A stretch of 64,000 nucleotides of DNA. Source: Lacinutrix sp. MedPE-SW (GTDB taxonomy: Bacteria > Bacteroidota > Bacteroidia > Flavobacteriales > Flavobacteriaceae). A program made the position numbers and the translations under genes. Below the pieces are notes generated by a model. It had not been told where the DNA came from and did not search any database. It saw only the letters and a program-made list of their open reading frames with translations. The DNA lies in contig NZ_MPCX01000010.1 of the NCBI RefSeq assembly GCF_001874145.1, forward strand, positions 62,001 to 126,000. Reading direction: 5' to 3'. The stretch's first letter is position 1, and every line of letters starts with the position of its first letter. This document shows, piece by piece, positions 17,091 to 24,631 of this stretch.

Positions 17091-19112
17091 TTGAAATTTT
17101 ATAATAAACTAACTTCTTTTATATTAATTTTCTTTTGCTGTTTCTTACAAGCACAAGATGATAGTCTATACTCTAATATTTATAAATTTAGAGCGCTTGC
17201 TAAAGATCAATCATTGACATTTAATAAACGTTTTGAGTATGCTAAAAAAGCAATCTCACTCTCAAAACAAACAAAACAAGATACTACTGTACTGGCTAGT
17301 AATAGAATACTTTCGTATATATATTTATTAGAAGGTGTTGGAGACTCTATATATAAAATAAATAAAGAAAACTTAAGGTTATCTAAAAAATTAGATGATA
17401 CTTTAAAAATGGCTTTTGCAACTAATAATATAGCCTATAGTTTTGAATTAACTAATAAACCAGATAGCGCATATTATTATTATTACCAAGCAGAAAAATA
17501 TTATAGCCAACTTAATAGAAAATTAAATCAAATTGAAGTTTTGTATGCTATGGCAAGCATACAAGAAACAGAGCGAGACTTTATTGGGTCTGAGATTAAT
17601 GCTATTGAAGCTATTAAAATTTTAAACGATTTAGAAGAAGATGAAGCAGTAGTAAACGAATGGCAATGGAATATTAATAATTTATTAGCAATAATCTCCA
17701 GTAGAATAGAACTCTATGATGAAGCAATTACTTACCATAACAAAGCTTTATCTTATACAAGAAATAAAGATGCAAACCCATATAACGCACTATTTTCTAA
17801 AATTAATATTGCCATACTTCAACGCAGAAAGAAAGATTTTGATAAGTCTATAGAAATATTTGAATCTCTATTAGAAGACCAAAAATTAAAATCTGTAGAC
17901 CCATTATCCTATGTAACCGTTATTTCTAACTTAGCGTATGTAAAATTTTTAAAAGGAGATAAAAATTATAATCAAATAATAGAAAGGTTAAAGGAAGCTT
18001 TAAAAATAGCTAATGATGAAGATGATGAAATAGAAATATCTGGAGTAAGTAAATTTCTTTCAGAAGTTTATTTAAAAGCTAATATAAAAGATTCGGCTTT
18101 ATATTATTCAAATCAATCTTTAAAAGTTGCAAAACAAATAAATGCAAATCAAACAATTTTAGATGCATTACTATTAAAATCTAAAATTGAAACAGGTAAA
18201 AAATCTAATTCAAGCTTATTTCAATATATAAAACTAAGTGACAGTTTAGTATTAGCAGAACGTTCTATAAGTAATAAATTTGCTAGAATTTATCATGAAA
18301 CAGATGTTATAAAAAGAGAAAAAGAAGCTGTTTCTAGGCAAAACATGTGGCTTTTAATAACAACAATTGGTTTACTAATTTTAGTTTTATTTATATACAT
18401 AATTAAAACACAGCGAGAAAAAAACAAGGAATTACAACTCGCCAGGCAACAACAACAAGCAAATGAAGAAATTTATAACCTTATGTTATTGCAGCAAGAT
18501 AAAATGGATGAAGCTAGAGCTCTAGAGAAAAAAAGAATTTCTCAAGAAATACATGATGGTATTTTAGGTAGACTATTTGGAGCACGATTAAGCTTAGATA
18601 GTTTAAACATGCTAAAAACCGATGATGCCATACAAAATAGAGAAAGTTATATAAACGAATTAAAAGATATAGAACAGGATATTAGAAAAGTATCTCACGA
18701 GTTAAATACAGATTTTATAGCTAATGCAAGTTTTGAAAGTTTAATAACTACTTTAGTAGAAACTCAATGCCTCGCGTACCAATTAACTTATAATCTAGCC
18801 TTAGACCACAAATTAAATTGGGATATTTTACCAAATAAAACTAAAATACATTTATATAGAATAATACAAGAATCGCTTCAAAATATTTATAAGCATGCAA
18901 ATGCAAGTCTTGTAAGCATCTCTATAAAACAAAAAAAGAATTTAATATCTTTAACAATAAATGATGATGGAGTAGGATTTGATCTTGCGCGAAATAAAGA
19001 AGGAATTGGATTAAAAAACATGAAATCTAGAGTACAGCAAATTAATGGTGTATTTACTGTTAATACAGAAAAAAATAAAGGAACTAATATTAAAATAGAT
19101 GTCCCAATCTAA
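17091..19112 (+). CDS. TPR sensor histidine kinase (HisKA_3/NarL type)
   Basis: A 673-residue membrane kinase starting at TTG 17091 (no better start fits the signal peptide). Residues 1-21 form a signal peptide ending FLQAQ. About residues 30-400 are degenerate TPR helices in the periplasm. A membrane segment lies at about 420-440 (WLLITTIGLLILVLFIYII). A coiled coil then leads to the HisKA_3 phosphoacceptor KKRISQEIHDGILGRLFG with H488. The HATPase has the N box ESLQNIYKHA, G1 NDDGVGFD and G2 KEGIGLKNMKSR. The response regulator gene follows 18 bp downstream. The peptide array upstream makes secreted peptide a candidate ligand for the TPR sensor (inference). Confidence 0.88.
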   Translation: MKFYNKLTSFILIFFCCFLQAQDDSLYSNIYKFRALAKDQSLTFNKRFEYAKKAISLSKQTKQDTTVLASNRILSYIYLLEGVGDSIYKINKENLRLSKKLDDTLKMAFATNNIAYSFELTNKPDSAYYYYYQAEKYYSQLNRKLNQIEVLYAMASIQETERDFIGSEINAIEAIKILNDLEEDEAVVNEWQWNINNLLAIISSRIELYDEAITYHNKALSYTRNKDANPYNALFSKINIAILQRRKKDFDKSIEIFESLLEDQKLKSVDPLSYVTVISNLAYVKFLKGDKNYNQIIERLKEALKIANDEDDEIEISGVSKFLSEVYLKANIKDSALYYSNQSLKVAKQINANQTILDALLLKSKIETGKKSNSSLFQYIKLSDSLVLAERSISNKFARIYHETDVIKREKEAVSRQNMWLLITTIGLLILVLFIYIIKTQREKNKELQLARQQQQANEEIYNLMLLQQDKMDEARALEKKRISQEIHDGILGRLFGARLSLDSLNMLKTDDAIQNRESYINELKDIEQDIRKVSHELNTDFIANASFESLITTLVETQCLAYQLTYNLALDHKLNWDILPNKTKIHLYRIIQESLQNIYKHANASLVSISIKQKKNLISLTINDDGVGFDLARNKEGIGLKNMKSRVQQINGVFTVNTEKNKGTNIKIDVPI

Positions 19113-19130
19113 CTAATAAATTTTTTTAAA

Positions 19131-19811
19131 ATGTTACCAAGAACAATAAGAATTTTAATGACAGATGATCACCCAATGATTTTAGAAGGGTATCAAATTA
19201 CATTAAAAGCAACAAAAAAGGAAAACCAAACACTACTTATAGATACAGCAAATAACTGTGATGAGTCTATTGCTGAAATAAAAAAATCTATAGAAACCAA
19301 TAATCCGTTTGATGTATATTTTTTTGATATAAGTATTCCAGAGTCAAGTGATGGTAAATATAAGTCTGGACTAGATTTGGCAAAATATGTATACGAACAT
19401 TCTCCCAGTTCTAAAATTATAATTTTAACCATGTTTGACGAATCGTTTAGAATTCATAAAATTATAAACGAAATTAATCCAGAAGGTTTTTTAATAAAAA
19501 GCGATTTAACCTCGAGCGAATTATCAAGTGCATTTCAACGTATACTAAATAACGAAATTTTTTATAGTGGAACTGTAAATAGTATATTAAGTAAAACCTT
19601 ACCAAGTAGGTTAGATGTAGATGGTATAAATCACGAAATATTATACCTTTTATCTAAAGGAACAAAAACAAAAGATTTGGTAAAACATTTTGACCTCTCG
19701 TTAAGTAGTGTAGAAAAACGTAAAAAAACCTTAAAACGAATGTTTTTGGTTGAAGATTTAAACGATGAAGCATTAATAAATGCTGCTCGAGAAAAGGGAT
19801 TTATTAATTAA
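19131..19811 (+). CDS. LuxR/NarL-type response regulator
   Basis: A 226-residue two-component regulator. The receiver domain has the acidic pair in LMTDDHP (D12, D13), phosphoacceptor D66 in YFFDISIP, the conserved T in ILTMFDE and K in LIKSD. The C-terminal part has a LuxR-like helix-turn-helix (EILYLLSKGTKTKDLVKHFDLS...VEKRKKTLKRMF), though it is divergent. It is the cognate partner of the TPR kinase 18 bp upstream. The palindromic sites just downstream at 19899-19937 are candidate targets. Confidence 0.87.
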   Translation: MLPRTIRILMTDDHPMILEGYQITLKATKKENQTLLIDTANNCDESIAEIKKSIETNNPFDVYFFDISIPESSDGKYKSGLDLAKYVYEHSPSSKIIILTMFDESFRIHKIINEINPEGFLIKSDLTSSELSSAFQRILNNEIFYSGTVNSILSKTLPSRLDVDGINHEILYLLSKGTKTKDLVKHFDLSLSSVEKRKKTLKRMFLVEDLNDEALINAAREKGFIN

Positions 19812-19898
19812 TTTACTTAATAATAACCTTCTAAATGTTAAAGTTTTAAAAATTTTAAAAAAATAAAAATTTCCGTAACTACCACTAACACTGTAAAG

Positions 19899-19937
19899 TA
19901 CGGTTTTTCCCGTAATCTAATTACGGTTTTTCCCGTA
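19899..19937 (+). promoter_or_regulatory. Two palindromic operators, TACGG-N6-CCGTA
   Basis: The same 16-mer TACGGTTTTTCCCGTA occurs at 19899-19914 and 19922-19937, 23 bp apart; a half site TTCCGTA lies at 19871. Each is an inverted repeat with a 5-bp arm, the shape expected for a dimeric LuxR-type regulator. They end 20 bp before a perfect -7 box with no -33 box, a typical activator arrangement. Confidence 0.6.
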
Positions 19938-19957
19938 ACACACAAAATAGCCTTTAC

Positions 19958-19965
19958 TATATTTG
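19958..19965 (+). promoter_or_regulatory. Promoter -7 box of the candidate small RNA
   Basis: TATATTTG, a perfect TAnnTTTG. The -33 position (19935-19938) carries no TTTG and instead overlaps the end of the second palindrome. Confidence 0.65.
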
Positions 19966-19970
19966 TTTTA

Positions 19971-20078
19971 TCAACAATCATTAACTTGATTCATTTCATT
20001 TTATGAAGGAATTTAGTTGGTAATAGCACATTTACACAAACCCTATAATTGTCATATAATTATAGGGTTTCTTCTTTT
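19971..20078 (+). ncRNA. Candidate regulated small RNA
   Basis: A promoter at 19958 and a perfect terminator (13-bp stem 20038-20050 with 20058-20070, then a T-rich tail) delimit a transcript of about 105 nt. It has no gene except a 6-codon frame at 20003-20023 (MKEFSW). The terminator is oriented for the plus strand: the minus-strand side has no T tract, so it does not serve the convergent DUF456 gene. Confidence 0.5.
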
Positions 20079-20080
20079 TT
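20038..20080 (+). terminator. Strong terminator of the candidate small RNA
   Basis: Thirteen uninterrupted base pairs, 7-nt loop, tail CTTCTTTTTT. Confidence 0.85.
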
Positions 20081-20576
20081 AAAATATCGCAGCTTTATAT
20101 TCCCAAAAGACTTTAATATAAAAGCCAAAATAAATTATAGCAACAACAAACTTTATAAAAGTTCCGGTAATAAAACCTAAAAACGAACCAAAAGCAGCTT
20201 TAATAGCTGTTTTAGAATCTGCTTTATTAATTAGTTCTCCAATTAGTGCTCCAAAAAATGGACCTATAATTATACCAAATGGAATAGGAGAAAATAAACC
20301 CACGATTAATCCAATAGTGGTGCCAACCATGCCAGCTCTAGAGCCACCAAATTTTTTGGTACCAATAGCAGGTATTATATAGTCTAAAGCAAAGACAAAA
20401 AGCGCAATTGCTAAGGTAATTATTAAAAACTGAGTGTTTGTTGGTACAGCACTGGTTAAGTACAAAAATAGAAGTCCCAACCAACTCAATGGCGGACCAG
20501 GAAGTACAGGTAAAATACTACCAATTAAGCCTAAACATATAAATAACAAGCCTAGAAACGTAAGAAATATATCCAT
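20079..20576 (-). CDS. DUF456 family membrane protein
   Basis: A 165-residue inner-membrane protein. The N-terminus LGLIGSILPVLPGPPLSWLGLLFLYL is the DUF456 signature (residues about 17-42); G-rich glycine-zipper-like segments (IGTKKFGGSRAGMVGTTIGLIVG and GIIIGPFFGALIGEL) follow. Four to five membrane helices are predicted. Function unknown. It is divergent from the BlaI/M56 pair. Confidence 0.85.
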   Translation of the reverse strand: MDIFLTFLGLLFICLGLIGSILPVLPGPPLSWLGLLFLYLTSAVPTNTQFLIITLAIALFVFALDYIIPAIGTKKFGGSRAGMVGTTIGLIVGLFSPIPFGIIIGPFFGALIGELINKADSKTAIKAAFGSFLGFITGTFIKFVVAIIYFGFYIKVFWEYKAAIF

Positions 20577-20627
20577 TATTTTTTTATCTATTAGACTCCG
20601 TTTTAAAAATAATGTTACAAATTTTAA

Positions 20628-20682
20628 ACTAAAAAATTAGTTTAAACTAAAAAAATAGTTATATTTGAACTAAATATTTAGT
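20628..20682 (+). promoter_or_regulatory. BlaI-type operator array over the promoter
   Basis: Three 14-bp sites of the form ACTAA-N4-TTAGT or close to it: 20628-20641, 20646-20659 (one mismatch) and 20669-20682 (perfect palindrome). The -7 box TATATTTG (20660-20667) lies between sites 2 and 3. This predicts autorepression of the blaI-like gene that starts at 20699. Confidence 0.75.
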
Positions 20683-20698
20683 TTTAAAAAGTATTAAT

Positions 20699-21061
20699 AT
20701 GAAACAACTTACAAAGGCAGAAGAAGATATAATGCAAGTTTTATGGCAATTAGAGAAAGCCAATGTAAAGCAAATAATTGAGCAATTACCACAGCCAAAA
20801 CCAGCATATAACACAGTATCTACAATAGTTAGAATATTAGAAAGTAAAGGCTTTGTAGATTACGAAAAAAAAGGAAAAGGACATATTTACTTTCCTTTAT
20901 TAAAAAAGCAAGAGTATAGTAACCAGTCATTAAATAAATTGGTAGACAACTATTTTCAAGGATCGTTTAAAAGTATGGTCTCATTTTTTGTTAAAAAAAA
21001 TGACATAAATCTAAATGAATTGGAGTCTGTTTTAGAAGAAATTGAAAAACAAAAAAAATAA
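20699..21061 (+). CDS. BlaI/MecI/CopY-family repressor
   Basis: A 120-residue winged-helix repressor. MKQLTKAEEDIMQVLWQLEKANVKQIIEQLP and AYNTVSTIVRILESKGFVDYEKKGKGHIYFPLL (described by residues 1-31 and 37-69) are the family signature. The C-terminal helices dimerise. It is followed 6 bp later by an M56 peptidase gene, the usual sensor that inactivates the repressor. Nearby there is no beta-lactamase, so antibiotic resistance is not implied. The three upstream palindromes are its likely operators. Confidence 0.92.
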   Translation: MKQLTKAEEDIMQVLWQLEKANVKQIIEQLPQPKPAYNTVSTIVRILESKGFVDYEKKGKGHIYFPLLKKQEYSNQSLNKLVDNYFQGSFKSMVSFFVKKNDINLNELESVLEEIEKQKK

Positions 21062-21067
21062 TAAAAG

Positions 21068-22390
21068 ATGCTATATTATATTTTACAAACCGTTGTTTTT
21101 CAGCTATTATTTTTAATGCTGTATGATGTTTTTTTTAAAAATGAAACATTCTTTAATTGTAATAGAATCTACTTGTTGTTTACTGCAGTTCTATCGTTAA
21201 TTTTACCTTTCTTACAAATAAATAGCTTCAATAAAATAATACCGCAAGATTATGTTTTGAGCCTTCCAGAAATAATAATAGGTCAAAAAGAAATTGTTGC
21301 AGGAACTATTACAAAAACAGACTTAACAAAAGTGCCTTCTGGTTTCACATTCCATTGGGAACATATAATATATTTAGGTAGTGTAATAACATTAATACTA
21401 TTTGTTTTTAAGCTATCTAGACTTATAATTCTAGTTTTTAAAAGCCCTAAAACTAAATTTAAACAAGCTTTTTTAATTCAGATTATAAATAGTAAAACAG
21501 CCTATTCTTTTTTCAATTATATATTTATTGGAGATAAAATTTATCCAGAAGAAAAACAAACAATTATAGCGCACGAGCTAGAACATGTAAAAGAAAAACA
21601 TAGTATAGATTTGTTGTTTTTCGAAATTTTAAAAATCATTTTTTGGTTTAATCCTCTAATTTATTTGTATCAAAATAGAATTGCCAATTTACATGAATTT
21701 ATAGCAGATTTTAAAGCTGTTAAGTCAAGTAATAAAACTTTTTATTATCAAAATTTGCTATCTCAGGTTTTCGATACTAAAAAAGTATCATTTATCAATC
21801 CATTTTTTAAACAATCATTAATCAAAAAACGAATCATTATGTTAAGTAAACAAAAATCAAAACAAAAAAACGTATTAAAGTATCTTTTATTAGTTCCAGT
21901 AATTTTTGGAATGTTATTATATACTTCTTGTGCTAATGAAGAAAAAACTACAAATGATGAATTATTAGATTCAAACTCTAAAAATGCTGTAGACGAAATA
22001 GTTGAAGAAGAAATTTTAGAAATAGAAGAGGTTGCCTCATTTTATGAAATAGACGAAGTGCCAAAATATCCAGGATGTGAAACTTTGACTACTAATGACG
22101 AATTGAGAAAATGTTTTTCAAATAATTTAAATAAAATTATTGCTAATAATTTTAACTCTTCTCTTGGTAAAACACTAGGTCTAGTTGGTTCACAAAAAAT
22201 AGATGTTTCATTTACAATAAACAAATTAGGCAAAATAGAAAAGGTAAATGTAAAAGCACCGCACCCAGAATTAAAAGAAGAAGCAAAGCGTGTAATAGGT
22301 TTAATACCAAATGTTATTCCTGGAAAACAAAATGGCAAAGTGGTTAACGTCGCATTCTTTCTGCCTATAAAATTTGTAGTTAAAGAATAA
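21068..22390 (+). CDS. M56 (BlaR1/MecR1-like) membrane metallopeptidase with TonB C-terminal-like domain
   Basis: A 440-residue protein. The N-terminal half has several membrane helices and the zinc peptidase motif AHELEHVKEKHSIDLLFFE (H169, E170, H173), followed by IIFWFNPLIYLY and LHEFIADFKAV, as in BlaR1. A further membrane segment lies near residue 275. The C-terminal ~120 residues (VPKYPGCET through FFLPIKFVV) resemble the TonB C-terminal fold instead of a penicillin-binding domain. It is presumably the signal-transducing protease for the BlaI-like repressor upstream. Terminator at 22412-22439. Confidence 0.85.
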   Translation: MLYYILQTVVFQLLFLMLYDVFFKNETFFNCNRIYLLFTAVLSLILPFLQINSFNKIIPQDYVLSLPEIIIGQKEIVAGTITKTDLTKVPSGFTFHWEHIIYLGSVITLILFVFKLSRLIILVFKSPKTKFKQAFLIQIINSKTAYSFFNYIFIGDKIYPEEKQTIIAHELEHVKEKHSIDLLFFEILKIIFWFNPLIYLYQNRIANLHEFIADFKAVKSSNKTFYYQNLLSQVFDTKKVSFINPFFKQSLIKKRIIMLSKQKSKQKNVLKYLLLVPVIFGMLLYTSCANEEKTTNDELLDSNSKNAVDEIVEEEILEIEEVASFYEIDEVPKYPGCETLTTNDELRKCFSNNLNKIIANNFNSSLGKTLGLVGSQKIDVSFTINKLGKIEKVNVKAPHPELKEEAKRVIGLIPNVIPGKQNGKVVNVAFFLPIKFVVKE

Positions 22391-22411
22391 AAAAGATGAT
22401 TTTTATAATTT

Positions 22412-22439
22412 AAAACCGAAGCATAGTCTTCGGTTTTTA
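22412..22439 (+). terminator. Terminator after the M56 gene
   Basis: A 10-bp stem (22412-22421 with 22428-22437), 6-nt loop, and T residues. Confidence 0.85.
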
Positions 22440-22482
22440 TTTTTAAAATAATTAATTGTACTTTTCAACTTTGTTTATAGTT

Positions 22483-22959
22483 ATGCAAAGAGTACTTGTT
22501 TTATTGTTAATTATTTGCGCCACGTCGTGTGAATATTTTAATGCAAAAAAAATAGCTTCAGAAGATATTTTAAAAGAAGAACTTAAAACCTTTAACTGGA
22601 GCGATGTTGATACCTATCCAACTTTTGTTTCATGCGATACTTTAAATACTAAAGACACAAAAAAAAACTGTTTTATAAATACACTCTCGCAGCATATTAC
22701 TTCAAGTTTGCAAGAAGAAACAATTATAGTTTCAAAAGATATAAATGATACGGTTATTTTGGCATTTCAAATCTCAGAAACTGGCCAATTAAATATAAAA
22801 GATATAAGTATAAACGATTCTATTTTAGTGCAAATACCAGAACTGGAAAACATGCTTTTTAAAAGTTTAAATACTTTACCAAAAATTTATCCAGCAATTA
22901 AACGCAATCAACCAGTAAAAACAGAGTTTAAGTTACCAATAATTATAGAAGCTAATTAA
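22483..22959 (+). CDS. Small lipoprotein with TonB C-terminal-like domain
   Basis: A 158-residue exported lipoprotein starting at ATG 22483 (MQRVLVLLLI), with lipobox ICATSC. The mature part parallels the C-terminal domain of the upstream M56 protein: YPTFVSCDTLN versus YPGCETLTTN, then a C-x-x-N-x-L segment, a beta-strand V-x-x-x-F-x-I-x-E/K-x-G and FKLPIII at the end. I infer a detached paralogue of that domain, perhaps a periplasmic modulator. Its last four bases overlap the convergent Bax-inhibitor gene. Confidence 0.65.
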   Translation: MQRVLVLLLIICATSCEYFNAKKIASEDILKEELKTFNWSDVDTYPTFVSCDTLNTKDTKKNCFINTLSQHITSSLQEETIIVSKDINDTVILAFQISETGQLNIKDISINDSILVQIPELENMLFKSLNTLPKIYPAIKRNQPVKTEFKLPIIIEAN

Positions 22960-23690
22960 AACCTAATTGCTAACTTTTTCATTAAACGTAAGATTTCAAC
23001 ATAAAGCCATATTATAGTTACAAGTAAACCATAGCAGGCAAGCCACTCTTTATACTTTGGTGCTTTATTTTTATAGCGTTCTATAAAATCGAAATCTAAT
23101 AAAAATGATAAAGCGGCAAAGGTAGCAGCGACAATATTAAAGCCAATAGCAATCCAGCTGGTTCCCCAAATAAAAGAACGAATACCAAAAAAGCTTAAAA
23201 TCCATGAGATTAAATACACTAAAAATATTGCCGAACATACTGTAATAATTACGCTTCTAACCTTTTTTGTTACTACAATTATTCGGGTTTGGTATAAAAA
23301 TAAAATTGTAAAAAAAGTAATTATAGTAACACCAATAGCTTGATATGGCATTTCGGGATAATGTACTTTTACAAAAGCGGTAAAGCCACCAAGAAAAAAC
23401 CCTTTAGCAACAGCGTATAATGGCACTAAAAAATGTGCCCAATGTTGGCGTACAGATAAAACAATACTAATAACAATTGCAGCTATCATGCCACCAGTGC
23501 CAAACCATTTTATATTGGTGCCACTAGTATGTAGTTTCCAAACACCTACTACAATAGTTGTAGTGATAGTTAGCATTAAAAAAGTTTTAATTAAAATGCC
23601 AGTAACAGTCATTTTTGCATTGGCCGTTTTGCGGTCGTTCCAAAAATAATTTGAAAATATAGGATTAGATGTATTGTTTAATAAACGCAC
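22956..23690 (-). CDS. Bax inhibitor-1/YccA family membrane protein
   Basis: A 244-residue protein with about seven membrane helices. LLNNTSNPIFSNYFW, MTVTGILIKTFLMLTITTTIVVGVW, FFLGGFTAFV and the C-terminal DFDFIERYKNKAPKYKEWLACYGLLVTIIWLYVEILRL segment are the YccA-type Bax inhibitor signature (positions about 5-20, 23-50, 93-105, 198-240). Probably an ion-leak or membrane-stress protein. Its start overlaps the stop of the upstream outer-membrane protein gene by one base. Confidence 0.85.
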   Translation of the reverse strand: MRLLNNTSNPIFSNYFWNDRKTANAKMTVTGILIKTFLMLTITTTIVVGVWKLHTSGTNIKWFGTGGMIAAIVISIVLSVRQHWAHFLVPLYAVAKGFFLGGFTAFVKVHYPEMPYQAIGVTIITFFTILFLYQTRIIVVTKKVRSVIITVCSAIFLVYLISWILSFFGIRSFIWGTSWIAIGFNIVAATFAALSFLLDFDFIERYKNKAPKYKEWLACYGLLVTIIWLYVEILRLMKKLAIRF

Positions 23691-24580
23691 TATAAATTAA
23701 ATTTGTAACCTAAGGCAAAGTCTAAAGGAAATTGGTCTTCATTATCAATAAGTAAAGCAAATAGAGAATCGTAAACAAAGGTTAAGTAACCGTTTCCTAG
23801 CTTAACATCTGTACCAATACCAAATATAAAAGGAACATCGAAAGAGGTTCCAGAATTTTCAATTATTATAACATTAGAAGCATCATTAGGATCTTGAATT
23901 GTACTATTTGTTTTCGAGCTTGTTAAAGTTGCAAATTTTGTTTGAGCATAAATACTAAACTTAGAGGTGTTTATAATTTTAAATCTATAACCTAAAGCCA
24001 ATTGAAAAGCAGCATAATCAAAATCATCACTACTAGTACTATAACGCATATTTAAAAAACCAGAATGTCTTGAAGGTTTGTTAGCTGCAACTTCTAATTC
24101 TGCACCAAAAAAGGGAACAGTTTCATTATCTTTATTACTAATAAAGTTTGGGTTTTTTACAAAAGGATTATTAGTTAAACCGCCAAAAACACTTAAACGT
24201 AATTTTAGTTTAGCAGTATCATCATTTACTACATAATTCACGTCTTTAGCAGCGTTATATTGGTTTATAAAGTTTTTAAGACTATATGTAGTTAATTTAG
24301 TTTTTGAAGCATCCATAAGTGTTAAATCGCTTAATACCTGCTTATATTCCTCTTTGTATTTTTTATTATCGCCTTTAGTATTTTTTAGTTCTATAAGTGT
24401 ATTGTCTTCGGTTTTTATAAAGTATCTGTATTTACCGTTAAAAGTATTCCAAAGCAAATCTAAAGTACCATTAGCTTCAGTTTTAAGCGTTAGGTTTTCA
24501 CTTTCAAACATATAGGTTTGTTGAGCAAACGTTATAATGCTAATTAAAAAAAGACTTAGAAATGAGATTGTTTTTTTCAT
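23690..24580 (-). CDS. Outer-membrane beta-barrel-like protein
   Basis: A 296-residue exported protein of unknown role. Signal peptide residues 1-19 (LFLISIITFAQ). A soluble N-terminal part (residues 20-120) is followed by amphipathic strands (LRLSVFGGLTN, PFFGAELEVAAN, AAFQLALGYRF, FIFGIGTDVKLG) and a C-terminal FALGYKFNL typical of outer-membrane barrels, ending in an aromatic/L pair. Transcribed with the Bax-inhibitor-type gene. Confidence 0.6.
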   Translation of the reverse strand: MKKTISFLSLFLISIITFAQQTYMFESENLTLKTEANGTLDLLWNTFNGKYRYFIKTEDNTLIELKNTKGDNKKYKEEYKQVLSDLTLMDASKTKLTTYSLKNFINQYNAAKDVNYVVNDDTAKLKLRLSVFGGLTNNPFVKNPNFISNKDNETVPFFGAELEVAANKPSRHSGFLNMRYSTSSDDFDYAAFQLALGYRFKIINTSKFSIYAQTKFATLTSSKTNSTIQDPNDASNVIIIENSGTSFDVPFIFGIGTDVKLGNGYLTFVYDSLFALLIDNEDQFPLDFALGYKFNL

Positions 24581-24631
24581 AATGTAGTAGGTTATTCTAT
24601 GTAAATGTATAAATTTTAAGTGAACTTGTAC

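Noticed and set aside
20699-22390. Beta-lactam resistance regulon
   Set aside because: BlaI/M56 homologues are present, but there is no beta-lactamase or penicillin-binding domain; such pairs are common regulators in Bacteroidota.
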